A stretch of 64,000 nucleotides of DNA from Micromonospora kangleipakensis. Lineage in GTDB: Bacteria; Actinomycetota; Actinomycetes; Mycobacteriales; Micromonosporaceae. The position numbers were made by a program, and so were the translations under genes. Each line of letters opens with the position of its first letter. The first letter of the stretch is position 1. The stretch is from the NCBI RefSeq assembly GCF_004217615.1, contig NZ_SHLD01000001.1, positions 3,038,001-3,102,000 on the forward strand, written 5' to 3'. Under the pieces are notes generated by a model. That model was not told the origin of the DNA. It made no database searches and worked only from the letters and a program-made list of their open reading frames with translations. Shown piece after piece: positions 46,024 to 53,525 of this stretch.

Positions 46024-46659
46024 TCAGGAGACACCGGTGGGGCGGAACTGGACGCTGACCCGGGGGCCGACCGGGCGGCTGGTCTTGGGGATGGCGTGCT
46101 CCCAGGTGCGCTGGCAGGAGCCGCCCATCACGACCAGGTCGCCGTGGCCGAGCGGGAAGCGCAGGCTGGCCCCGCCGCCCCGGGGGCGCAGCAGCAGCGG
46201 ACGCGGCGAGCCGAACGAGACGATGGCGACCATCGTGTCGGTGTGCGCGGAGCGGCCCATGGTATCGCCGTGCCAGGCGACGCTGTCCCGCCCACTGCGG
46301 TAGAGGCACATCCCGGCGGTGACGAACGGCTCGCCCAGCTCGGGCGCGTAGTGTCGGGTCAGCGCCTCCCGCGCCCCGGTCAGCACGGCGTGGGGCAGCG
46401 GCCGGCCGGCGGCGTACCAGCAGAGCAGGCGCGGGACGTCGACCTCGGCGTCGTACATGGTGCGGCGTTCGGCCCGCCAGGGCACCTCGTGCAGCAGGAT
46501 GTCGAGCACCGTGTCGGAGCCCCGCACCCAGCCGGGCAGGTGGTCGACCCAGGCGCCCCGGCTCAGCTCGTGCCGGCGCAGCCGGCCGGCCAGCGGGCCC
46601 AGGCTGGCGCCCTGCTCGGCGAAGTCCAGCATCGAGGGCTGGTAGGCGACGTCGGACAC
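46024..46659 (-). CDS. alkB: AlkB-like Fe(II)/2-oxoglutarate dioxygenase (DNA/RNA demethylase)
   Basis: The 211-residue protein contains the iron ligands His130 and Asp132 (WHGD) and His188 (WEHAIPK), and the oxoglutarate/base-binding Arg200 and Arg206 in RVSVQFR, the complete AlkB signature. It repairs 1-methyladenine and 3-methylcytosine by oxidative demethylation. Its length fits the short bacterial AlkB2-like type. The GTG start at 46659 is preceded by a weak site. The remnant of a pyruvyltransferase gene lies upstream on the same strand. Confidence 0.88.
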   Translation of the reverse strand: MSDVAYQPSMLDFAEQGASLGPLAGRLRRHELSRGAWVDHLPGWVRGSDTVLDILLHEVPWRAERRTMYDAEVDVPRLLCWYAAGRPLPHAVLTGAREALTRHYAPELGEPFVTAGMCLYRSGRDSVAWHGDTMGRSAHTDTMVAIVSFGSPRPLLLRPRGGGASLRFPLGHGDLVVMGGSCQRTWEHAIPKTSRPVGPRVSVQFRPTGVS

Positions 46660-46669
46660 GACGCAGATC

Positions 46670-47300
46670 CTACCAACATTTCGAACAGGCGTACGACGGT
46701 CGGCGGCGCAGCATCCGGCGGACCCGGCCGCCGACCGCCTGGCGCAGCCGCTCGCGCAGCTGCTGGGCGCGGTGGGTCTCGACGGTCTCCCGCAGCGTCC
46801 GGTTCTGGTCGCGCAGCCACCGGATCCGGGTCAGCAGGTCCGGCGGGGCGGTCGCCGTGGCCGGCCGCACCGCCGGCGGGAACGTGGTCTCGCGGACCCG
46901 CCGGTCGAAGCGCGCGGCGCTGTCCCCGTCGGCGAACGAGTGGCCCAGGTCGTGCCGGGCGAGGAACCCGGTGATCGCCTCGAAGCGGGCCTTGTGGCCG
47001 TCGTTGAGCGCGGTGTAGTCGGCCTCCTCGTAGAGCCGGGCCGCGTCGACGTCGGCGGGGACGTCGCGCATCGCCCGGTGCGGGATGCCGAAGTAGCGGG
47101 CCAGTTCCAGGGTGCGCGAGTCGTGCGCGAAGAGGTACCCGGGGTTTCGGAGACCAGCGCGGTGCTGGTGCCGTGGATCCGGGTGCCGAAGGCGAAGTCG
47201 AACCCGGAGAGGTACTCCATCCAGGTCCACGGGTCCACGAACATCCCGCGTGCCGACCGCCAGGTCGGCCCGGAGGCGGTCGGAGGTACCAACCGGTAGG
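46670..47300 (-). pseudogene. polysaccharide pyruvyl transferase remnant, 5'-truncated and frameshifted
   Basis: Reading leftward, one frame (about 47300-47145) gives FVDPWTWMEYLSGFDFAFG and TRIHGTSTALVSETP. The sequence then continues only in another frame with YLFAHDSRTLELARYFGIPH and LYEEADYTALNDGHKARFEAI. Together these are the C-terminal half of a CsaB/polysaccharide pyruvyl transferase protein. Inserting a single G in the CCGGG run at about 47141 restores TPGYLFAHDSRT, so this is a one-base deletion. No N-terminal half is present upstream, where the acyltransferase gene begins on the opposite strand. Non-functional, unless the frameshift is a sequencing error, in which case it is still a truncated gene. 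Confidence 0.72.
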
Positions 47301-47423
47301 GTGCCCGGCGGCGGCGTCGACCCTGGGCGCCGTCGTGGGTGGTCCCGGTGGTCCGCCCGTCGACGACCCCGCCGAGGAGGAGACGCGCGTGCTGGTGACC
47401 CTGGTGACGGTCGGTTCCCCCGC

Positions 47424-48626
47424 ATGACCGGCGCCCCGACCACCGCCGCCGCCCCGACTCCCGCGATCGCCGGCCGGCTGCCGTCCCTGACCGGGCTGCG
47501 CTGGGTGGCCGCCCTGCTGGTCTTCGGCTTCCACGTCGGCACCATGCGGATCGTGGCCGAGCCGGACTACAAGGCGGTCGTCGACTGGCTGTTCACCCTC
47601 GGCCTCTCCGGCGTGGAGTTCTTCTTCATCCTCAGTGGATTCGTGCTGGTCTGGTCGTACCGGGACGGCGAGCGCCGGAGGACCTTCCTGCGCCGCCGGC
47701 TCGCCAAGATCTACCCGAACCATCTGCTGATGTTCGGGGTGGTGCTCCTCGTCGGGCTCTGGTTCGCCGACCCGGTCAACGTCTGGGCGGCGCTCGGCAA
47801 CCTGGCCCTGGTACAAGCCTGGAACCCCACCCCCGGCTATTTCTACAGCGTCAACACGGTCAGCTGGTCGCTCTCCTGCGAGCTCTTCTTCTACCTCTGC
47901 CTGCCGTTCGTGCTGCCGGTGCTGCGCCGGCTGCGCCCCGCAGCGCTGTGGGCGGTGGTGGTCGCCGCGCCGCTGCTGATCGTCGCGCTCTGGCCCGGGC
48001 AGCGCCTGCTGCCCGAGGAGAGCCGGTGGTGGTTCACCCAGGTCTTCCCGTTGGTGCGGTCCCTGGAGTTCTGGATGGGCGTGGCCGCCGCCGAGCTGAT
48101 GCGCCGGGGGCGCTGGCGGGGGCCGGGCCTGACCGCCGCCAGCCTGCTCTTCGTGGCCACCTGGGCGGTGGCCGCGCAGTGGATCCGGTCGGAGCTCTGG
48201 GCGGGCCTGCTTGCCGTGGCGTACCTGCTGGTCATCACGGCCGCGGCCGACGCGGACGTGCGCGGCCGGCGGACCCCGTGGCGGTCCCGGCCGATGGTCT
48301 GGCTCGGTGAGGTCTCCTTCGCCTTCTACCTGGTGCACGTCTTCGTGATGGTCACCGTGCTCCGGCTGACCGGCCACTGGGGTGTCGGTCTGCGCGGCTG
48401 GTGGGGCCCCCTCGCCGTGCTCGGCTTCCTGCTGGTGAACCTGGTGCTCGCCGGCGCCCTGCACCGGTACGTCGAGACGCCGATGATGCGCCGGCTGGGA
48501 CCGCCCCGCCGGGCCCGCGCGCGGACCGCCCCGGCCGCCGCCGTGCCGGGCCAGGTCGGACCCGCCGCCGCCCGCGCCGGGCAGGCCAGACCGATCGAGT
48601 ACGCCGGGCGGCGCGACCCGGCCTGA
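47424..48626 (+). CDS. acyltransferase 3 family membrane protein
   Basis: The 400-residue protein has about ten membrane segments and the acyltransferase_3 signature: LTGLRWVAALLVFGFHVG (catalytic-type His near residue 38), VEFFFILSGFVL, RRRLAKIYPNHLL and SFAFYLVHVFVM. Members O-acylate surface polysaccharides, peptidoglycan or antibiotics using cytosolic acyl donors. The C-terminal tail of about 50 residues is Ala/Pro/Arg-rich. ATG 47424 has no strong ribosome site. It faces away from the pyruvyltransferase remnant; both are polysaccharide-decoration genes, suggesting a former surface-glycan locus. Confidence 0.85.
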   Translation: MTGAPTTAAAPTPAIAGRLPSLTGLRWVAALLVFGFHVGTMRIVAEPDYKAVVDWLFTLGLSGVEFFFILSGFVLVWSYRDGERRRTFLRRRLAKIYPNHLLMFGVVLLVGLWFADPVNVWAALGNLALVQAWNPTPGYFYSVNTVSWSLSCELFFYLCLPFVLPVLRRLRPAALWAVVVAAPLLIVALWPGQRLLPEESRWWFTQVFPLVRSLEFWMGVAAAELMRRGRWRGPGLTAASLLFVATWAVAAQWIRSELWAGLLAVAYLLVITAAADADVRGRRTPWRSRPMVWLGEVSFAFYLVHVFVMVTVLRLTGHWGVGLRGWWGPLAVLGFLLVNLVLAGALHRYVETPMMRRLGPPRRARARTAPAAAVPGQVGPAAARAGQARPIEYAGRRDPA

Positions 48627-48804
48627 GCCGACCGGCGGGCGAGGCGCCGGTGACTCGTCTTCGTCACCAGCTCGCCGGGCCTGTCGTGGTGCTGGCGTGG
48701 ATGCGCTGCCGCGCTGTGTCCACCCTGGTCGGTGCCGCGATCCGGAGCGGGGCGACACGCCCGGCGGCGATGCGGCGGGGTGCCGTCGGCGGTAGCGTGG
48801 GACC

Positions 48805-49362
48805 GTGCTCCCGGTCGCGCTCACCTGTCCCATGTGGTGGGTGGCGCGCTGGACCGCCCGCATGCTGGCCAGTCTCGCCGTCGTGGTCGCCTGCTCGCTC
48901 GGCGCCGCCACCCTGCCCGTCGGGGCGGCCGCCGCCGCCCAGGCGGCCCCGGTCGAGGCGTTCACCCCCGCCGCCCCGGAAGCCTCCCGGTCGGCGGCCG
49001 CACCGGCCCTCCGCGTCGGGGCCCGCGCCGTTCCCGAGCCCGATGACCAGTCCGGGGCCGCGGGCCCCGCCCTGATCGGCGCAGCCGCACTCGACCCGGG
49101 CCGGGTCACGAACGGCTCTGCTGTCCTCGACGCGGGCCGCGTAATGCCTGGAGCGACCGCCGACCGGGGGCGTGCCGTGCGGGGGTCGGTCGGCGCGGCC
49201 GGTGGCGACCTCGTGGCCGGGACGGGCCAGCAGGCCCAGCCGGTCGGCGTCGGCTCCCCGGCGGCAGCTCCGCGGGCCGTGATCGTCGCGGCCGCCGCGG
49301 ACCGCGCCCCGGGCGGGACCGTCCCGGCGGCCCTCGGCTCCCGGGCCCCGCCCGCCCGCTGA
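48805..49362 (+). CDS. hypothetical secreted or membrane-anchored Ala/Pro-rich protein
   Basis: The 185-residue frame starts with GTG 48805 and has a hydrophobic segment at about 20-45 (MLASLAVVVACSLGAATLPV) that reads as a signal peptide. The rest is low-complexity Ala, Gly, Val and Pro without recognisable domains. Third-position GC is high, in line with real coding, but the ribosome site is weak. I do not recognise a family. Confidence 0.45.
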   Translation: MLPVALTCPMWWVARWTARMLASLAVVVACSLGAATLPVGAAAAAQAAPVEAFTPAAPEASRSAAAPALRVGARAVPEPDDQSGAAGPALIGAAALDPGRVTNGSAVLDAGRVMPGATADRGRAVRGSVGAAGGDLVAGTGQQAQPVGVGSPAAAPRAVIVAAAADRAPGGTVPAALGSRAPPAR

Positions 49363-49516
49363 CCCTCCGCGGACCACGCCCGCAGCCGCTCTCCACCGAA
49401 CCTCACCCCCGCACCCCGCCCGACGGCGGCCCGGTGGCGCCCGTTCCGGTCGCGCCCCGCCGCACCGGGGCGTGCGGACCTCTCCTCCGCCACATCGCTC
49501 CCGTGAGGTGCCGATC

Positions 49517-50305
49517 ATGCAGACCGTTCTCTACCAGTTCCTGATCGAGGTTCCGCAGGCCGCCGCCATCTGGTCGGCCCTGCTCCTGCTCGCCCTGGCC
49601 GTGCTCGCCGTGCTGGTCGCCCGCCCGGAGCGGGACGCACCGTCCGACGCCGAGCCGGTCCCCGACCCGGCCGCCGAGGAGGCGGCCCGCCTCGCCGATC
49701 TGCGGCGGTACGCCGACGAGGTGGCGGTGGCCGCCGCCGGGGCCGCGCAGACCGCGCGCCGACGGCGGGAGCAGTGGCTGCGCGCCCACGACGAGGTCGA
49801 CGGGGCCTGGCGGGCGTACGACGAGGCGGAGAGCGCCGCCCGTCGGCTCGCCGGCGCCGCCGTGCTGCCCGCGCCGCGTACCCCGCGGACGCCGACGGAG
49901 TACGCCGCCCGGGAACGGTGGCTGCGCCACGCCGCGATGGCGGCGCACTGGCGGGGCGACCTGTCGGCGCGGCAGCTCGCCGACGTCCTCGCGCACCGGA
50001 ACGGGTGGGACCCGCGCCGGCACCCGGCCGAGCAGGAGATCGTCCTCGCCCGGGTGGTCCGCGACGGCCGGCTGGCCGGCTACCGCGCGGCGACCGAGCG
50101 GGAGCAGCGGGCCTGGGGGGACGCGGAGCTGGCCGCCGAGGCGGCCCGGGCGCTGGCCGTGGAGGCGTACGCCGCCGCGGCGGCGCTGCGCCCCGGCCCG
50201 GTCCCGGGACGCCGCGCGGAGGCGCCCACCCAGACCCTCGCCCCGGTGGCGACCGGCGCCGCCCCGGCCCGGCCGGCGCGCTGGCGCCCGGCGCGGGTTG
50301 GCTGA
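49517..50305 (+). CDS. hypothetical membrane-anchored coiled-coil protein
   Basis: The 262-residue protein has one N-terminal membrane span (about 15-35, AAIWSALLLLALAVLAVLVA). A long charged Ala/Arg/Glu-rich helical region follows (about 50-235), including REQWLRAHDEVDGAWRAYDE, which looks like a coiled coil, and then a Pro/Ala tail. ATG 49517 has GTGAGG upstream. The family is not recognised; a topological role at the membrane is possible. Confidence 0.65.
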   Translation: MQTVLYQFLIEVPQAAAIWSALLLLALAVLAVLVARPERDAPSDAEPVPDPAAEEAARLADLRRYADEVAVAAAGAAQTARRRREQWLRAHDEVDGAWRAYDEAESAARRLAGAAVLPAPRTPRTPTEYAARERWLRHAAMAAHWRGDLSARQLADVLAHRNGWDPRRHPAEQEIVLARVVRDGRLAGYRAATEREQRAWGDAELAAEAARALAVEAYAAAAALRPGPVPGRRAEAPTQTLAPVATGAAPARPARWRPARVG

Positions 50306-50457
50306 ATTGTGACCTGAATTCGGTGAGCCTGGTCACGCGAATCGGGAAACGGTCATCGGGGTCAGTCGGGGTGATCGAGCACCGCAATTTCCGGCCGCTC
50401 GCCACCCGATGTCCGATTGTCGCCCGGCGGTTCCCTCATAACTGCTCGTCCCATTGA

Positions 50458-50501
50458 GTGACGTCAGTGACGGGCTGTTCCGGTCACAGTAATGGTGACC
50501 G
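50458..50501. promoter_or_regulatory. cluster of GTGAC/GTCAC words with a perfect inverted repeat
   Basis: GTGAC occurs at 50458, 50467 and 50495, and GTCAC at 50483. The last two lie in the perfect repeat CGGTCAC-agtaatg-GTGACCG (50481-50501). The cluster is about 90 bases before the riboswitch and probably lies in its promoter. The first pair is a direct repeat with nine-base periodicity, recalling MtrA-type boxes (inference). Confidence 0.4.
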
Positions 50502-50584
50502 AGGTTTACGCAGCTAGGAGCGCTTGGCAGGGCGGGTACCCGCCGGTAGTGTCATCGCGTCCGGTGCGGTTTCCGATCGCAAGA

Positions 50585-50728
50585 GGCGACGCCGCGCCGA
50601 CCCGCTCAATCGTGATCTCACGAACCGGGGACCCAGTGCACGTCCGGGGTGAATCCGCGAGCCACGGCTCGCGGTAGGGCGATCTTCCCGCCCGAATCCG
50701 TCAGCTAACCCGGTAGGCGGTGTCGGAA
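50585..50728 (+). promoter_or_regulatory. ydaO/yuaA-type c-di-AMP riboswitch
   Basis: The region contains the conserved blocks of the ydaO class in order: CGGGGACCCA (about 50625-50635), CGGGGTGAATCC (50645-50656), GTAGGGCGA (50674-50682), CCCGAATCCGTCAGCTAACC (50691-50710) and GGTAGGC closing the basal stem. In actinomycetes this riboswitch precedes cell-wall hydrolase and secreted peptidase genes and turns them off when c-di-AMP is high. Here it lies about 235 bases upstream of a secreted C39-like peptidase. The other parts of the 660-base non-coding stretch (50306-50962) hold the GTGAC cluster upstream and a leader with a small CGCGCG hairpin at about 50903-50921. Confidence 0.88.
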
Positions 50729-50962
50729 GGAGTTCCATCCTCGTGCAACCTGATCCCACCCCTCGTTCGTCCCCCCGCCTCCACGGCGCCGCGGTGCCGT
50801 CGCTCGCCTGACCGGTGAGCCGATTCCGGTATCCGCCCTGCCGCCCGGTTGACCCGGGCGCGCCCCCCGTTTCCGCGGCCACCCCCGCCCACGACCTGTC
50901 ATCGCGCGTGAACTCCGCGCGTCGGGCCGGCGTGCGCCGCTCCCGCCCCGTGGAGGACCAAC

Positions 50963-51784
50963 GTGAAGCACACCCTGAAGCGGCAGCTGCGGCGCCTCGC
51001 CACCGAGCGCCCGTACCAGATCGTCGCCGGCTCCGCCGCCGCCCTCGTGCTGGCCTCCGGCACCGGCGCCCTGCTCACCGGCACCGGCGACGCGCCGGTC
51101 CGCCAGGAGACCGCCGCCGCCGTCGCGGAGCTGGCCCCGCGCCTCGGCGACGTGGCCACCCGCAGCCAGGAGCGGATCGCCGCCGTCCCGTCGACCTCGC
51201 CCAGCGCCAAGCCGTCGCCGAAGGCGACCTCGGCGAAGCCGGACCCGGACCTGACCCGCAAGGCGGCGCCGAAGCCGCCGTCGACCAAGGTCCTGGACTA
51301 CAACTACGAGGCGCAGCTCTACTACTACAACTGCGGCCCGGCCGCGGTCCGGAACGCGCTCAGCGCGACCGGCATCGAGACGACCCAGGACGCGCTGGCC
51401 GGCCCGCTCGGCACCACCGAGATGGGCACCAACTCGGCCGAGGACACCACCCGAGGGCTGAACCAGATGGTCAAGGGCAACCCGTACCGGACGCACATGA
51501 TCCCGGGCGCGGCCACCCCCGCACAGATGGACCAGCTGCAGGCCGACGTGGTGAAGGCGATCACCGACGGGCGGGGCGTCGTCGCCAACATCGCGGGCGA
51601 CGCCACCGACACCGACGGCGGTTGGCACTCCTTCCCGGGCGGCCACTACATCGCCGTGGTCGGCTACAAGAACGACGGCCGGACCGTGCGGATCGCCGAC
51701 TCGGCGAACCCGGCATACCCGGCGTACTGGGTCACCACCATCGACCTGGCGAACTGGATGTCCACCCGCGGCTACTCCGCCTGA
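50963..51784 (+). CDS. secreted C39-like cysteine peptidase under riboswitch control
   Basis: The 273-residue protein has a basic N terminus and a signal/anchor segment (about 18-38, IVAGSAAALVLASGTGALL). A Ser/Pro/Lys linker follows (about 70-105), then a peptidase C39-like papain-fold domain: Cys124 in YYNCGPAAV, His228 in GGHYIAVVGY and Asp246 in IADSANP, a complete triad. It is likely secreted and acts on peptides in the cell wall or outside the cell; the substrate is unknown. GTG 50963 has GGAGG six bases upstream. The ydaO riboswitch upstream links it to c-di-AMP and wall/osmotic control. A strong terminator follows. Confidence 0.87.
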   Translation: MKHTLKRQLRRLATERPYQIVAGSAAALVLASGTGALLTGTGDAPVRQETAAAVAELAPRLGDVATRSQERIAAVPSTSPSAKPSPKATSAKPDPDLTRKAAPKPPSTKVLDYNYEAQLYYYNCGPAAVRNALSATGIETTQDALAGPLGTTEMGTNSAEDTTRGLNQMVKGNPYRTHMIPGAATPAQMDQLQADVVKAITDGRGVVANIAGDATDTDGGWHSFPGGHYIAVVGYKNDGRTVRIADSANPAYPAYWVTTIDLANWMSTRGYSA

Positions 51785-51800
51785 TCCACTCCGCGTCACC

Positions 51801-51835
51801 CGTCGGGCACCGGCTCTCTGAGCCGGTGCCCGACG
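51801..51835 (+). terminator. strong hairpin terminator
   Basis: A perfect 16-bp stem (51801-51816 with 51820-51835) and a TCT loop lies 17 bases after the C39 peptidase stop. Confidence 0.85.
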
Positions 51836-51906
51836 TCGTATGCCCGACGCACCGGGCCGCCGCCGGCTCTCGCGCCTGGTGTCCGACCGGTGGCACACTG
51901 CGCCGT

Positions 51907-52659
51907 ATGGGCGACGAGACGGGTACCCGCCAGCTGCTGCTGCTGCACGGCCTGGGCGCCACCGGCGAGGTGTGGCTGCCCTGGGCGCCGCTGCTGGAGC
52001 GCCGCTGGGCGGGGCGCTGGCTCGCCCCCGACCTGGCCGGGCACGGTTGGTCGCCGCCGCTACCGGCGTACACCTTCGCGGCGCTGGCCCAACGGGTGGT
52101 GGCGGGCCTTGGGCCGGTCGCCGACCGGCTGGGGCCGCGGGACCGCCTCGTGGTGCTCGGGCACTCGCTCGGCGGGGTGGTGGCGTTGGCGCTGGCCGCG
52201 CGGCAGCTCGGCCTGCCCGTCGACGCGGTGGTCGGGCTCGGCATCAAGGCGGTCTGGTCACCCGCCGAGCTGGACAAGGCCCGGGAGTTGGCCGAGCGGC
52301 CGGTCACCTGGTTAGCCAGCCGGGACGAGGCCGCCCGCCGTTACCTGCGCGTCTCCGGCCTCGCCGGCCTCTTCGCCCCGGACCATCCGGTGGTCGACGC
52401 CGGGCTGCGCCGGGAGGACGGCCGCTGGCGGCTGGCGATGGACCCGGCCGCGTTCGGGGTGGGGGAGCCGAAGCTGGCGGCCCTGCTCGCGGCGACCGAC
52501 GTGCCGGTGTTGCTCGCCCGGGGCGAGCAGGATCCGATGGTGACCGATGCCCAGCTCAAGGAGTTCGGCGTCCCGGTGGCCACCCTGCCCGGCCTCGGGC
52601 ACAACGCCCACGTCGAGGACCCGGAGGCCGTCCTGGCCCTCCTCGACCCGTACCACTGA
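51907..52659 (+). CDS. alpha/beta hydrolase
   Basis: The 250-residue protein has LLLHGLGATGEVW at the oxyanion site, LGHSLGGVVALALA as the nucleophile elbow (Ser near residue 82), Asp in ARGEQDPMV and His in LPGLGHNAHVED. It is a small esterase- or thioesterase-like enzyme. ATG 51907 (MGDETGTRQLLLL) is chosen because it begins just before the first strand; the ribosome site is weak. The cis-prenyltransferase gene begins 45 bases downstream on the same strand. Confidence 0.85.
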   Translation: MGDETGTRQLLLLHGLGATGEVWLPWAPLLERRWAGRWLAPDLAGHGWSPPLPAYTFAALAQRVVAGLGPVADRLGPRDRLVVLGHSLGGVVALALAARQLGLPVDAVVGLGIKAVWSPAELDKARELAERPVTWLASRDEAARRYLRVSGLAGLFAPDHPVVDAGLRREDGRWRLAMDPAAFGVGEPKLAALLAATDVPVLLARGEQDPMVTDAQLKEFGVPVATLPGLGHNAHVEDPEAVLALLDPYH

Positions 52660-52703
52660 CCCGCGGGCCGGTAGGGGGCTCGCCGCGGTGGTTTGATCTG
52701 ATC

Positions 52704-53486
52704 ATGATGCAGCCCGTCCGCCGCGCGGCCTATCGGCTCTACGCCCGCCGTCTCCGCGCCCAGTTGGCCCACACGTCGCTGCCGCGCCACGTCGCGATGG
52801 TGATGGACGGGAACCGCCGGTGGGCCAGGCAGATGGGCTTCGACGACCCCGGGCTGGGCCACCGGTACGGCGCGGAGCACATCCACGAGGTGCTGGGCTG
52901 GTGTGCCGAGCTGGGTATCCGCCACGTCAGCCTGTTCGTCGCCTCCGTCGACAACATGCGCAAACGAGCCTCCGACGAGGTGGCGAACCTGATGCGGATG
53001 ATCGAGGACGTCGTGGCGGAGCCACTCCTGCGTCCGGCCAACCCGTGGCAGCTCCACCTGGCCGGCCGCGCGGACGTGCTGCCCGACTCGACCCGCCACG
53101 CCCTGAAGCTCGCCGAGGACGCCACCCGTGAGCGGGCCACCGACTTCCACCTCACCGTCGCCATCGGCTACGACGGCCGCGAGGAGATCGTCAATGCCGT
53201 TCGTGCCCTGCTGGAGGACGAGGCGAGAGCGGGCGCCACCCTCGACGACGTCGCGCAACGCCTCACCGCCGACGCCATCGCGGCGCGTCTGTACACCGGC
53301 GGCCAGCCCGACCCCGATCTGGTCATCCGCACGAGTGGCGAACGCCGGATGTCCGGGTTCCTGCTCTGGCAGGCCGCCTACTCCGAGCTGTACTTCTGTG
53401 ACGTGTACTGGCCCGGCTTCCGGAAGATCGATTTCCTCCGCGCCCTGCGCTCCTACTCCGCTCGCGGTCGACGGTTCGGAGCGTGA
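52704..53486 (+). CDS. uppS: cis-prenyltransferase (short-chain Z-prenyl / undecaprenyl diphosphate synthase family)
   Basis: The 260-residue enzyme has the catalytic Asp in VMVMDGNRRWARQ near residue 33, the LFVASVDNMRKR segment, IGYDGREEIVNAVRAL, and the substrate-binding RTSGERRMSGFLLWQAAYSE near the C terminus. It makes a cis-polyprenyl diphosphate from IPP. Its size and sequence are closer to the Rv1086-type short-chain Z-farnesyl enzyme than to a long-chain UppS, so the product may be a C15 precursor. It is next to glycopolymer genes that need a prenyl carrier. ATG 52704 or 52707 is the start. Confidence 0.85.
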   Translation: MMQPVRRAAYRLYARRLRAQLAHTSLPRHVAMVMDGNRRWARQMGFDDPGLGHRYGAEHIHEVLGWCAELGIRHVSLFVASVDNMRKRASDEVANLMRMIEDVVAEPLLRPANPWQLHLAGRADVLPDSTRHALKLAEDATRERATDFHLTVAIGYDGREEIVNAVRALLEDEARAGATLDDVAQRLTADAIAARLYTGGQPDPDLVIRTSGERRMSGFLLWQAAYSELYFCDVYWPGFRKIDFLRALRSYSARGRRFGA

Positions 53487-53491
53487 CGACC

Positions 53492-53508
53492 CCGACGGGC
53501 GCCGTCGG
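53492..53508. terminator. short hairpin between converging genes
   Basis: A perfect 7-bp stem CCGACGG-GCG-CCGTCGG lies in the 39-base gap between the stops of the prenyltransferase and the TagF-like gene. It is a weak but plausible bidirectional terminator. Confidence 0.4.
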
Positions 53509-53525
53509 ACCTTGCCCCTGAGTGG

